This document shows, one piece after another, positions 56,601 to 63,230 of a DNA stretch of 64,000 nt (positions are counted from its first letter, which is position 1; each line of letters starts with the position of its first letter). The position numbers and the translations under genes are program-made. Source of the DNA: Rhyacichthys aspro (lineage: Eukaryota > Chordata > Actinopteri > Gobiiformes > Rhyacichthyidae). Under the pieces are notes generated by a model that ran no database searches, was not told the DNA's origin, and saw nothing but the letters and a program-made list of their open reading frames with translations. The stretch is taken from assembly GCA_036850595.1 (NCBI GenBank), contig CM072152.1:2064640-2128639 (forward strand), read 5' to 3'.

Positions 56601-58641
56601 CAAAAATGTAAAGTCTAACCTCCTGAGAACAGCCCCTGAATGATACAAGGAGAGCTGTATAATAACAGAATCTGAGCCATGTTTTTGTCCATCTATAAAG
56701 TATCCGACCTGTTAACCTCCTATCACAGTTGCCTGTTCTCATCCACTATGCAGTATTTTGCCATAGAGCTTTAGATGTCACGTGACTTAATGTATTTTAG
56801 TATGACTAGCCCCAGTGTAGATGTAAAACAGATGGACTTCATTAAGCACTTTAATTCTACAGTTACTGAGCTTAACATCTTTAAATCACTATTTCTGACC
56901 CTCAACATGCACCAGACAAGATCACTGACCGATCACATAAACCTACAGCTCACATAGCTTGTAGCTCTCTAGGATCCAATCTTGTTTTCCTTGGAATCTC
57001 AACATGTTTAAAAATAGTATGTTTTTCACTTTTCTGCACTAGTTCTAGAGTCCACTGCACAACAACTATCTACAACGTCACAGGAATCAAAAACATTAGC
57101 TTTATTTCTGTGTTTGATGTATTGATTTATTCTAATTAGACTCTGGTCTTTGGTTTCAAAGCACAATTTCTCTTTGCTATGTCAAGACCTTGAGTGGTGT
57201 GCATATTATACATACACTGTAAAAATGAATCTCTGTTAATATGTGTTTTACAGCTTACTTGTCTCCATTCAGCCCTTATCACTAACACAAGTCTCTAAAT
57301 TAAAGCTAAGCTCTTGCCTATCATTTTTTTACTTTGTATTTTCTTCTTTTCAAATATTTCACAGACAGAGAGGTGTCAGTTGGACACATTACCCAAGACT
57401 ACTGAAAACTGCGTTTAAATGATCTCAATGGTTTTCTACATAGTTACCATGTACAGACATGGAGCTTTCCTGCCTGAGGCCTAAATAAGAGTTGTGTGGC
57501 ATCATCTCCCGGAGCTCTATAGGGTGTAGTTACTTTGTACCCTTTGTACTTTGTTGCAATGTTGTCCAATTGTGTGTATGTGTTGTAATGTAATGTGTGT
57601 CTATTTGCTGTGCATTTGCGTCACAGAAGTATCTAGGGGCTTTATACATGCAATGCAGAGAGACCCTCTGACATGCAGTAGCTCAAGTCCAATATTAGGT
57701 TTAAAGTAATCCCTTTGATACCATCTCCCAGTGTAAAGAATGAATCACAGAACATTCAAACAAACAGTGACTAAGACTGGACAAGCTGTTCAACCACATC
57801 ATCACACTGGTGTAATGTGACAGTAGTTAGTGTTAGCAGTGGGCTTTAAACCTGGGACCCTGCACCACCAGGGGTCTTTGCCTTCTTAGTTGTGTTTTTG
57901 ACCCCTGTGTTGGAACAGTAAAAATACAGTCGAGACTTATTGACATAAACTTGTCTTATTTTTTGCGCTCTGGAGCTGAAGGCTTTTTGCTCTGAGGACA
58001 CAGAACGATAAGATGCAGAGCCCTTTATAATAAAATGAAAGTGAAAGCAGTAGCTGCACTAGATAGAACAAATACATATATATCATTACTATTATGAACA
58101 GGCACAATATCTGTAAGTAGGACAACTACTTGAAGTGTTATAACCTATTTGTAGGATACTCACAGGTCAAAAAAATGTTGAATCACAATCTCAAATCACT
58201 TTTCATCACTGTTTTGTGGCCCTGGTGTGATCATTGGAGGTCCTCAACATTACTCTATTTTATCACATATTTCATGTGTTGTAACCCATCACTCTGTAAC
58301 CAGGAAAGCTAAATATAGCAAATCATATATCACCCAAAAAATACAATTCCAAAAATATTAAGCTTGTTTTCTTAATATTGTACAGCCCTAATGTTAAGCC
58401 TAGTAGGTTGTTCAGTTAATTATATATAATAAAAAAAAACAGTGAATTAATGTTGGCACTAGGCCTGTTGGGACATGTCAGGTTAGAGGATAAAACTGTC
58501 TATTTTTCTGTAAAGTTAATCAGCACAAAGATCCAGTCTAATATAGGCTACTTATGAGTCGATAGAAGACCTAGGAATGAACCCATCCCCTGCCCGTACC
58601 CCTCCCACAGACCTCCCACTCACCTGCCTCACTGGCTCCAT
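29503..58641 (-). CDS. crhr1: Corticotropin-releasing hormone receptor 1 (crhr1)
   Basis: Class B1 GPCR binding CRH and urocortin, coupling mainly to Gs/cAMP at the plasma membrane. Thirteen minus-strand exons join in frame to 412 residues (human CRHR1 has 415): 58641-58624, 43803-43710, 41882-41763, 40772-40690, 35460-35354, 32978-32858, 32197-32044, 31948-31888, 31302-31230, 30984-30899, 30348-30210, 29956-29915, 29643-29503. The ectodomain has six cysteines (SCE, LFCD, GTCW, RPCPE, YREC, YSQC) and N-glycosylation sites NLT, NTT, NGT and NYS. All seven TM segments are seen, with hallmarks [88 protein letters not shown] and VFYCFLNSEVRSAVKKRW. RNATWFIVQLTMSP points to CRHR1, not CRHR2. The C-terminal TTHL is a class I PDZ ligand. 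The exons fit CRHR1 except as noted. Confidence 0.93.
29915..29956 (-). CDS. crhr1: crhr1 exon 12 (14 codons, TM7)
   Basis: Acceptor CCTCAG, donor GAG|GTAAGG. It encodes GFFVSVFYCFLNSE, TM7 end and helix 8 start, phase 0-0. Confidence 0.94.
30210..30348 (-). CDS. crhr1: crhr1 exon 11 (TM6, ECL3, TM7)
   Basis: Acceptor CCACAG, donor CAG|GTTAAA. It encodes [38 protein letters not shown] and NSVLESFQ. Confidence 0.95.
30403..30892. repeat. 19-bp minisatellite filling crhr1 intron 10
   Basis: About 25 tandem copies of a 19-base unit (tcctgtccaggtgagtgag, with a/g, t/g and t/a variants) occupy nearly all of the 550-bp intron between exons 10 and 11, ending about 6 bases from the exon-10 donor. 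Because 19 is not a multiple of 3, all frames give a 19-residue periodic pseudo-protein, which explains the long minus-strand ORFs here. Confidence 0.95.
30899..30984 (-). CDS. crhr1: crhr1 exon 10 (TM5, ICL3)
   Basis: Acceptor TGTCAG, donor ACAG|GTAACA. It encodes INFVFLFNIVRILMTKLRAS and TTTETIQYR, the G-protein-coupling loop. Confidence 0.95.
31230..31302 (-). CDS. crhr1: crhr1 exon 9 (ECL2, TM5)
   Basis: Acceptor TTCCAG, donor TTG|GTAAGA. It encodes CWFGKRAGVYTDYIYQGPMI and LVLL. CWFGK contains the cysteine that pairs with TM3 in class B GPCRs. GVYTDYIYQG matches CRHR1. Confidence 0.95.
31888..31948 (-). CDS. crhr1: crhr1 exon 8 (TM4)
   Basis: Acceptor TGACAG, donor GAA|GTTAGT. It encodes [19 protein letters not shown]. 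YYDNE is CRHR1-like (CRHR2 has YYENE). Confidence 0.94.
32044..32197 (-). CDS. crhr1: crhr1 exon 7 (ECL1, TM3, ICL2)
   Basis: Acceptor CCTCAG, donor GGG|GTAAGG. It encodes [40 protein letters not shown] and LRRWMFLAIGW. Its 3' splice site matches the unit of the adjacent minisatellite. Confidence 0.94.
32198..32530. repeat. 21-bp minisatellite in crhr1 intron 6
   Basis: About 16 imperfect copies of 'aggtcacatgacacacacctg' begin exactly at the exon-7 acceptor and run upstream with respect to the gene. On the minus strand each well-kept unit reads ...TGACCTCAGGTGTG, i.e. a copy of the real 3' splice site. Confidence 0.9.
32858..32978 (-). CDS. crhr1: crhr1 exon 6 (TM2)
   Basis: Acceptor CTTCAG, donor CAG|GTGACT. 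It encodes [20 protein letters not shown] and NATWFIVQLTMSPTVTESNQ, the best CRHR1 discriminator in the gene. Confidence 0.95.
33070..33200 (-). repeat. SINE tail fragment
   Basis: 'gaggcggggtacac' and surrounding sequence is the inverse of the 'gtgtaccccgcctc' tail at 22,970. In crhr1 intron 5. Confidence 0.5.
33409..33943. mobile_element. TTAA-flanked MITE, internally deleted copy
   Basis: 535 bp bounded by TTAA on each side (33,405-33,408 and 33,944-33,947) with inverted ends AGGTCCTATATTATAC and AGGTCCCATATTATGC. TTAA target duplication is typical of piggyBac-type elements. It is a shorter copy of 61,667-62,593, has lost the middle, and has two perfect TGACGTCA sites. In crhr1 intron 5. 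Confidence 0.85.
33615..33779. promoter_or_regulatory. Two CRE palindromes inside the MITE
   Basis: TGACGTCA at 33,615-33,622 and 33,772-33,779, the consensus site for CREB/ATF proteins. Presence is direct; activity is not known. Confidence 0.6.
34905..35130 (+). repeat. SINE 3' part
   Basis: 'catgcatgtgtaggtg', 'gtacctcgccttaggccc' and 'gctaggacaggctccagc' parallel the copy at 22,755-23,060. In crhr1 intron 5. Confidence 0.65.
35354..35460 (-). CDS. crhr1: crhr1 exon 5 (stalk, TM1)
   Basis: Acceptor GTTCAG, donor TCAG|GTGACC. It encodes [20 protein letters not shown] and SLGALLLAFTLFMRLR. [21 protein letters not shown] is CRHR1-type. Confidence 0.95.
37623..37649. repeat. (ATT)n microsatellite
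   Basis: Nine ATT units in crhr1 intron 4. Confidence 0.9.
37758..38190 (+). mobile_element. Tc1-like transposon remnant
   Basis: Left end TA-CAGTGCCCTGTGTGAAAAAG and a collapsed transposase: HTH-like KELQASLVSFKVSVHDSTIR joined directly to WGCFDAIGPGRPAVIDG, which normally lies far downstream. The right end appears lost, and a SINE-head fragment (about 38,170-38,212) abuts it. In crhr1 intron 4. Confidence 0.75.
40690..40772 (-). CDS. crhr1: crhr1 exon 4 (ectodomain)
   Basis: Acceptor TTCCAG, donor CTG|GTCAGT. It encodes RVYRECQSNGTWAPRGNYSQ and CTEIILL, with Cys5 and Cys6 and two glycosylation sites. Human has ...[21 protein letters not shown]. Confidence 0.93.
41763..41882 (-). CDS. crhr1: crhr1 exon 3 (ectodomain)
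   Basis: Acceptor TTTAG, donor ACAG|GTTTGT. It encodes LFCDLSVDGIGTCWPRSAAG and EVVSRPCPEQFNGIHYNTT. GTCWPRSxAG is diagnostic of CRH receptors. 40 codons, phase 1-1. Confidence 0.95.
42139..42186 (-). CDS. crhr1: Candidate 48-nt cassette exon of crhr1 ectodomain
   Basis: On the minus strand, a TTTACAG acceptor and an ACAG|GTGAAC donor bound 48 bases whose phase (1-1) fits exactly between exons 2 and 3. Inclusion would add RTMVLNLTLTFTNST-type sequence (16 residues with NLT and NST sequons) between SNLT and GLFC, just before Cys2. No such exon is known to me in human CRHR1. A chance match of splice sites is possible. Confidence 0.4.
43710..43803 (-). CDS. crhr1: crhr1 exon 2 (signal peptide, ectodomain start)
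   Basis: Acceptor CTCCAG, donor ACAG|GTTTGT. It encodes APLILLVVFLGKVCSLDFSC and ETLLLMASNLT: hydrophobic signal-peptide core, then Cys1 and a glycosylation site. Human has ALLLLGLNPVSA...HCESLSLASNIS, with the exon also starting in phase 0. Confidence 0.88.
44800..45120 (-). repeat. Composite SINE, near full length
   Basis: On the minus strand: tRNA-like head with B box around 45,045-45,065 (plus strand 'gggatcaaactcacgacc'), then the 'gtaccccgcctcaggccc' tail at about 44,860-44,880. Same family as 22,755-23,060. Confidence 0.7.
45215..45460 (+). repeat. Dispersed repeat family R2, copy 1
   Basis: Shares 'aacactgcagtcagctgat', 'tggatgata', 'tttttcaaataaaa' and 'aaaacatgagaaatg' with 53,715-54,040 and, more weakly, 52,350-52,660. 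Confidence 0.6.
45735..45965 (+). repeat. Teleost interspersed repeat ('ttgggcaagac...gtaaagtgcttt')
   Basis: Strings 'gttgtccaatacctggaagg', 'cattgggcaagactctgaag', 'gtgtgtgaatgggtgaacg' and 'gtaaagtgctttcagtgccc' follow the order seen in a common fish SINE-like repeat. Confidence 0.7.
45985..46190 (+). repeat. Dispersed repeat family R1
   Basis: Contains 'acagtggtcacttgtttaca', 'gactatccaagcagcaaatt' and 'gtgtattttgtacaaattcg'. The best-preserved forward copy in the window. Confidence 0.65.
49335..49380. repeat. AGTA/AGTAA-type microsatellite
   Basis: 'agtaagtagtaagtaaataa' and 'agtaagtaagtgag', short and imperfect. Confidence 0.7.
50035..50430 (+). pseudogene. LINE reverse-transcriptase 3' remnant
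   Basis: Frame-broken pieces read NLCIKVKKTKEMAVDSR, then FKYVSVHISNELTWTKHLKT, HQHLYFLRRLDSAL and ESRLSFSITVWCGNCS. These are the conserved C-terminal RT blocks (K.KTKEM, F.YLGV.I...L.W, LY.LRRL, S.ITVWYG) of Rex1/L2/CR1-like LINEs. Strongly decayed. Confidence 0.85.
52350..52660 (+). repeat. Dispersed repeat family R2, copy 2
   Basis: Begins 'ttgtttccactggtgtggta', then 'agctaaacactgcagtaagt', a 20-base A run at about 52,504, and 'ttgaaataaaacttgtct'. Divergent member. Confidence 0.5.
53311..53340. repeat. (CCTT)n microsatellite
   Basis: 'ccttccttccttccttccct' tract in crhr1 intron 1. Confidence 0.85.
53715..54040 (+). repeat. Dispersed repeat family R2, copy 3
   Basis: Begins 'tttctgctggtacaaagtgg', holds 'gtggagctaaacactgcagt', 'cagctgactggatgatagcg' and ends near 'aacatgagaaatgtactttt'. 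Closest to copy 1. Confidence 0.6.
55550..55585 (-). CDS. crhr1: Candidate alternative crhr1 exon in intron 1
   Basis: On the minus strand a T-rich TTTATTAG acceptor and a very strong ATG|GTAAGT donor bound 36 bases, phase 0-0: SFEMETFSYHLM. It could be the first coding exon (Met at 55,576, giving METFSYHLM before APLILLVVF) or a cassette between exons 1 and 2. No open frame is broken either way. Without transcripts this remains a prediction. Confidence 0.35.
55690..55860 (+). repeat. Dispersed repeat family R1
   Basis: Contains 'ttacagacattgtttgtttt', 'aactatccaaacaagcaagt', 'ttggaagaaaaaacatg' and 'atgactctgctagggt'. The adjacent TIR element begins right at its end. Confidence 0.65.
55861..56591. 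mobile_element. Non-autonomous TIR transposon ('taccgtattttccggac' ends)
   Basis: 731 bp with inverted ends TACCGTATTTTCCGGACTAT and (inverse) CTATAGTCCGGAAAATACGG. Sub-terminal 'gcggcttata' motifs are mirrored. No transposase. The interior holds an imperfect tandem array (56,120-56,335). Superfamily not assigned. Confidence 0.88.
56120..56335 (+). repeat. Imperfect tandem repeats inside the TIR element
   Basis: About four units built from 'agtggtttggtgttcag' and 'cacaggaggaagatgaat', unit length about 50-60 bases. Confidence 0.75.
58624..58641 (-). CDS. crhr1: crhr1 exon 1, coding part
   Basis: On the minus strand ATG GAG CCA GTG AGG CAG, then the consensus donor CAG|GTGAGT. It encodes MEPVRQ in phase 0, joining directly to APLILLVV of exon 2. 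Human CRHR1 exon 1 likewise codes only about 11 residues and ends in phase 0. Kozak context is good (G at -3, G at +4). It sits at the edge of a GC-rich promoter. Too short for an ORF scan; evidence is positional, not by homology. Confidence 0.6.
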
Positions 58642-58650
58642 CTCTCTCTC

Positions 58651-58794
58651 TCATTCATTCCACGCCGTCCTGCCTTCAGTCCTAGTGCTAGTCCTGCCTC
58701 TGGGGTTGTTTCTGGTGTTATTCCTGGTCTCGGTGATAGTCCTGGTTCTGATCTTGGTGTTAGTCCTGGTCCTGTGGTTGTTCCTGGTCCTCAT
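58651..58794 (-). CDS. uORF in the crhr1 5' leader (47 codons)
   Basis: Starts at an ATG with G at -3 (GCCATGA), runs MRTRNNHRTRTNTKIRTR and on, and stops (TGA) nine bases before the crhr1 start. Arg/Thr/Asn-rich because it reads through a short tandem repeat. If transcribed it could limit initiation at crhr1. Confidence 0.4.
   Translation of the reverse strand: MRTRNNHRTRTNTKIRTRTITETRNNTRNNPRGRTSTRTEGRTAWNE
58676..58793. repeat. Degenerate 18-bp tandem repeat (GTCCTGGT-rich)
   Basis: 'gttattcctggt', 'gatagtcctggt', 'gttagtcctggt', 'gttgttcctggt' recur roughly every 18 bases or half-units. On the plus strand this gives a spurious Leu/Val-rich 'membrane protein' ORF (58,577-59,056). On the minus strand it lies in the crhr1 leader. 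Confidence 0.75.
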
Positions 58795-59000
58795 GGCGGA
58801 GCTCCAGGCCCACAGGGGACCGGTGGAGCGCTGTGGCCGGGGCTGGAGCACTGCAGGGCGGACACACGGCGGAGGACTGGTGCGCGCTCGTCACTGCAGG
58901 AGGAACACAGAGAAAGACACACACGGAGCGCGTGCAGCCGGCCAGAGGGAGGGGCCAGGGGACAACCAATCAAATACTGGGAGAGATAGTGCATACATTC
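58790..59000 (-). promoter_or_regulatory. crhr1: GC/CpG-rich putative crhr1 promoter
   Basis: Contrasts with the AT-rich surroundings: many CpG and GpC runs, a GC box-like GGGAGGGGCC at 58,947 and an inverted CCAAT box (CCAAT on + at 58,966-58,970). It lies just upstream of the proposed exon 1. Confidence 0.5.
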
Positions 59001-61660
59001 CTCTACAGCAGCCTCAGAGGAACAGCAGACTTCAGGCATGGGCCATCATCAAATGATCAGACTATGTAAGTAGTTATGTAAGTTTTCCTTTTTAAAATAA
59101 AATTAAAATGATCTATATTTAAAGTAAATATTACTGATGATGCGTGTTGAGTCAGTAATGCTGAGCTCCTCTGCTGGACCACCTATCATTTTCTGGTATC
59201 TCGTTCTCTTTCAGGCAATGGTCAGAGAATGTTTTTAAATGGTTCTAAGGTCAAACAAATGCAGTTGTCACTGCAAAAAGTAAGCCCCAATCATTCTGTC
59301 ACTGAATTCTCCTTTCACTATGAGTCTAGAAAATGTTTAAAGATTGGAAACATTCAAGGTTTGTATTTATCACTTTAATAAATGTCAACTGAGGTTAAAA
59401 AGTCAACATCTGCAAGCAATAATACGGTGACATACCGTTCACGCTGTCCTGTAATATGAGCTGATGACACATGACCAGAAACAACCAACAGACAAGTTTA
59501 GATCTATTTACCAAGACACTTCAAACATTTGTCTTATTAAAATACTTATTTATCAATATCAGTCATTTTGAATAATCACAGGATCTTTTTCACACAGTCA
59601 TAGTTGCTTTTTTGGAAAACCCAGAAAAAGGGCAAATGACTCTGAGAACAACCCTTTGTGAGCAAGTTGGCATGACTTTGGGTGAAGTTTGTGTGAAAAT
59701 GTGGGGAAAGGTGAATAGGGCTGCTGCTGTACTGTGGATTTGTTAAATGAACTGTCCAATAGCACCCCTGTTTAAAGCAACGGAATTAATCTATTTGGTA
59801 AGAAGTGTTAAGAGGAAGAAGTTTTATATCAACCCAAACACTCGGGTTTATGATTTGAAATAAAAACATTCCCACCACTTGACATTTTCCCTCAAGGTTA
59901 TTTCTGTCAGAATCTCACACATCAGCCAAAATGAATTCAGTCAAAGTGTGACCCTTGCAAGAGATGAACATGCAGTTTGCAAATGAATTTTACTTGTATT
60001 TGAGAAGTGTGACAGTGGGTGCCTGGGAGGTATTACAACACTCGTCTCACCATACTGAAAAAAAAATACTGAATACTTGGTTAAAACATAAATGTAAATG
60101 TTGAAAGTTGTAAACGGCACAGAAGAACTGGTTACACAAGTTCCTACTCTTTAGAAAGTCTATTAGAGAGGGTTCTCAGCGCGTCTCTGTGGAGGACCTC
60201 ATACATGATGAAGAAAACTGTGACATATTTCGACACTTGGCTTGAATCCCCGGCTGTGTTGCTATATGATTAATATGATATCTCCCAATGTGCTGCCCAC
60301 ACATGGAGGTGTGCAATCTCACCTGTCAGCGTAGGCGTATTTCATTAGTTGGTTATCTGAACGTGAGAAGCAGAGCAGCGCTGTGTTCCAGAGAGCGGTC
60401 TGGGACTGACTGTGCAGTAGGCGTCAGTGATGGTAGCGACATTAAAATTCAGCAGCTACTGGTTGGAGGAGGAGGAGGAGGCTGTCAAAAGAGGCCTTCT
60501 CCACTGTCCTACTGACTCAGAGATACTGTTGATGACATGTTGGTGAACAGCCTCATGGGACATACAAGAAGGAATTAGTGTGTTGACACACTACCTATGT
60601 CTCCCAGACAGTCACGGGCTTAGCAAATTTGGGGCCCTAGGCAAACTTTTGAGGGGGCCCTTCCTCATGTCTGCCTTAATGTACCAGAAGGCCTTGAGGT
60701 TGAGAGATTGTGTAGCCCCTTCACAATTTTCATACAGCCATACTTCACAATAACAAAAACACATATTCGGCTTCTTTTCTGGTTTGATCTCACTCAGATC
60801 CACTTCAGAATCAAGTTGGGTTTTTTTTTCTTAATACAGTAGTGAGTAAATTTACTAATACTATTAAATTAACTTCAATATTTGACATTGTGGGAACATT
60901 ATTGTTCTTTTCAGTTACTGTCAGTTCTAACACAAGCACAGTGTGGATCAACCACTCTGTCTCTGTTTTTAGGTGTTTTTTTAACTGTAAAATAAATTGC
61001 AGGAACCTCTACATTAATCTAAAGGAGTAACGCTGGCTGAAGCAGCCAATTTAGACACTTGATTCCCATCAGAGAATCAGAAGACTGGAGATAGACTTAA
61101 GAATGTTTAATGGATCAAGAGTGTGTGTGTAAGTGTGTGTGGTCTGAAAGAAACATATACAAAAGGAACAATCAGTAATAGTGTATGACAGAAGCACATC
61201 ATATTCAAATAGTAACCTGAACATCATAGATCCTGGGTTACATTCATAACCTTAAGGTGCGCCGCTGTGGTGAGCTGAGCTAGCTTAAATTGCTGAGCTA
61301 GCTTAAATCTGCCTAATGGTAAGCGCGCCACTGCTCCCAGATCAACCTCTAACAGCAGAGCATTGGACAGATTAACATTTAGAGTTGCAGTGGAAAACCA
61401 GTGGCTTAGAACATGACAAGGAGCTCCAGTTATGCTTTTTTTGATGGGCCCTAACAGAGCACTTACATTAAGGGCATATACATTTTAGCTAATGGCATAT
61501 TGTACCCTGTTATTACCTTTTTTTGTAGATTATATTTCTACAACTTGAGTCTTTTTTATTTTATTTGCAGTAATTATTGCAGTTGAATAATTGCATAACA
61601 TTGCATAGCTGTATGCCTATATTGCATATAACATATTTGTTAAATAGCTTTGCTTTTATT
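59000..61660. other. Intergenic region upstream of crhr1
   Basis: No supported coding exon. A strong minus-strand donor GACAG|GTGAGA near 60,320 could end a distal 5'UTR exon. A short direct repeat 'gctgagctagcttaaat' occurs twice near 61,275-61,310, and 'ggggccctaggcaaa' near 60,630 looks repeat-like. Confidence 0.4.
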
Positions 61661-61666
61661 TTTTAA

Positions 61667-62593
61667 AGGTCCTACATTATACTATTTTGAACATTATACA
61701 GTGTATTTTGGATACATTTAGGTTACCATATCACGTTCTGCAACATGAAACACACAATAATGATCTTATACAAGCGGTTTGGATGAGCTCTCATCATGAG
61801 TCCAAAGTGAACGGTCTGATTTGGCACTGTCACTTTAAGGCTCAGCTCTCCCATGTTGGCGCCACCCACTCATGACGTCACACTACAGCTGCGCTGGAAA
61901 CAGACTGAAGTAAACACGGTACATCGTAGTAATAACTGTTTCAGCAATGGCTTTGAGAGTAACTGAGCCGTATATCTTCGACCCAGATCTGAGGTCTGAC
62001 TCTGAGTTCGAAGAACATGAGCAAACACAAAGACCTCGAAGGCTTCTACAAGACGTTTCTGCTTGGTAAATGAGAAACTATTTATTGTGTATGTTTCTAT
62101 GGTGTAGCCCGTAGCATAGCGTGTGTTAACTGCTTCTGTTTATAGGTGCACATTTGGAAATGGCCGTACAATGCCTACTGAAGTTGAGAATGTATGCTGC
62201 CTGGAGACTCCTAAGGTAGCTGTTGTGCAGTGTATTGAAAGTAAAGTAAAAGTATGTGTCGTAAGTGACGGTAAGTAAGCTAACACAGTACCAGCGATGC
62301 TTCTCTGTGTCTGAGCTGCAGAGCACGGCACTTGTTGACAGTTCAGGAGAGAGGGGCAGGAGGAGTGTGGAGGAGCACTTCCTGGAGAGGAGTGGTTTAT
62401 TTCACATATTGACGTCATTGCGTGAAACAGCTCGTTGAAAGGACTGTAGCTCAAAATACTAAAAGCACTAAATAAATTACTTAAACATGCACGAATGAAA
62501 CAAAACACAACTTTGGGTATGTGTTTGAGGTAGAAACAACGTTAGAACATGGTTTAAAGCTCAGAAAAGTCGATTTAGCATAATATGGGATCT
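61667..62593 (+). mobile_element. TTAA-flanked element, long copy
   Basis: 927 bp between TTAA sites (61,663-61,666 and 62,594-62,597). Ends AGGTCCTACATTATAC and (inverse) AGATCCCATATTATGC. Ends and interior match the 33,409-33,943 copy, with an extra segment at about 61,990-62,390. No transposase, but a two-exon coding fragment (next entry) and TGACGTCA at 61,873-61,880 and 62,410-62,417. piggyBac-like by target site only. Confidence 0.85.
61947..62220 (+). pseudogene. P2X7 intracellular-domain-like fragment inside the TTAA element
   Basis: Exon 61,947-62,065 starts MALRVTEPYIFDPDLRSDSE, continues with an acidic/Arg-rich linker and ends DVSAW at a donor TTG|GTAAAT. After an ACCEPTOR-like TTTATAG the frame resumes at 62,146 with CTFGNGRTMPTEVENVCCLE. 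W-C-x-x-G...xMPTExExVCC is the core of the Cys-rich C-terminal domain of P2X7 receptors, which also occurs as small stand-alone proteins in fish. One of the expected Cys is replaced (CTFGNG). No ending exon is seen. Probably a captured, decayed fragment. Confidence 0.55.
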
Positions 62594-62597
62594 TTAA

Positions 62598-63230
62598 ACT
62601 TAGTTCAGGGTTCCATTAACATGTTTATTGGTGTGAAAATAATACCCCACAAAGTGAACCAGCAGGAGTTTGTGCATCAAGTTATTTTGGTAAACAATAA
62701 CTAGAGCCTCTACACCCATAAAAGACCCAGATGTGTGTTTGAAACTTATAACATAAAGAAATGATATACAGTATTTCCAGACAAATTTTTCTAACCTAAC
62801 TGATCCCTGTACCCCACCTTCTCCTGTAAAAGACCCTTCCAGGTTTACTCTGGCTACTTGTGTCTTGCGAGCTTGGACACTTAAACATACCAGCTGGTAT
62901 ACTGATCTCGTGAACTGTGACCCTGTGATAAGCACCATTTTTGTGTTCAACATCACAGGTGATGGCAAATCTGGGTCTGTTTCTCAGCATCATTCTGATG
63001 TATCTGATTGTATGTCACATTTTACTGCACCATGTTTTAATTAAGCCATGATAATTTTCTAACAAATAGCAACAACAAATTGTGCACAGGCATATTCTGC
63101 CAAAGCTCTGTCTTTCGGTGTGCTCATGTTTCCTCTAAAAGCTGATGTTGTTTCCTGAAACAGCTCATGTTAGCTTCCTTCAAAAAGTCTGAGGACATTT
63201 TCCGTCATCCAGGACATCAAACAATAAAAG
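62598..63230. other. Intergenic, no feature recognised
   Basis: Between the TTAA element and the Tc1 copy. Two overlapping minus-strand open frames (about 62,600-62,990) show no known domain and no splice context, and I consider them chance. Confidence 0.4.

Larger units (their letters stand above)
43804..58623 (-). other. crhr1: crhr1 intron 1 (about 14.8 kb)
   Basis: Repeat-laden: SINE 44,800-45,120, R2 copies at 45,215-45,460, 52,350-52,660 and 53,715-54,040, R1 copies at 45,985 and 55,690, a LINE fragment at 50,035 and a TIR element at 55,861. A candidate alternative exon lies at 55,550-55,585. The remaining stretches (46,200-50,030, 50,450-52,340, 54,050-55,540, 56,600-58,600) show nothing beyond AT-rich sequence and microsatellites. 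Confidence 0.55.

Noticed and set aside
58577..59056. Plus-strand 159-aa ORF with a Leu/Val-rich 'membrane' segment
   Set aside because: The hydrophobic run is translated from GTCCTGGT-type tandem repeats in the antisense of the crhr1 leader; the remainder is GC-rich promoter. No splice context or homology.
62600..62993. Minus-strand ORFs of 122 and 65 aa (e.g. RFAITCDVEHKNGAYHR)
   Set aside because: Two frames overlap with no recognisable domain, start context or splice sites. Plausible-looking but unsupported.
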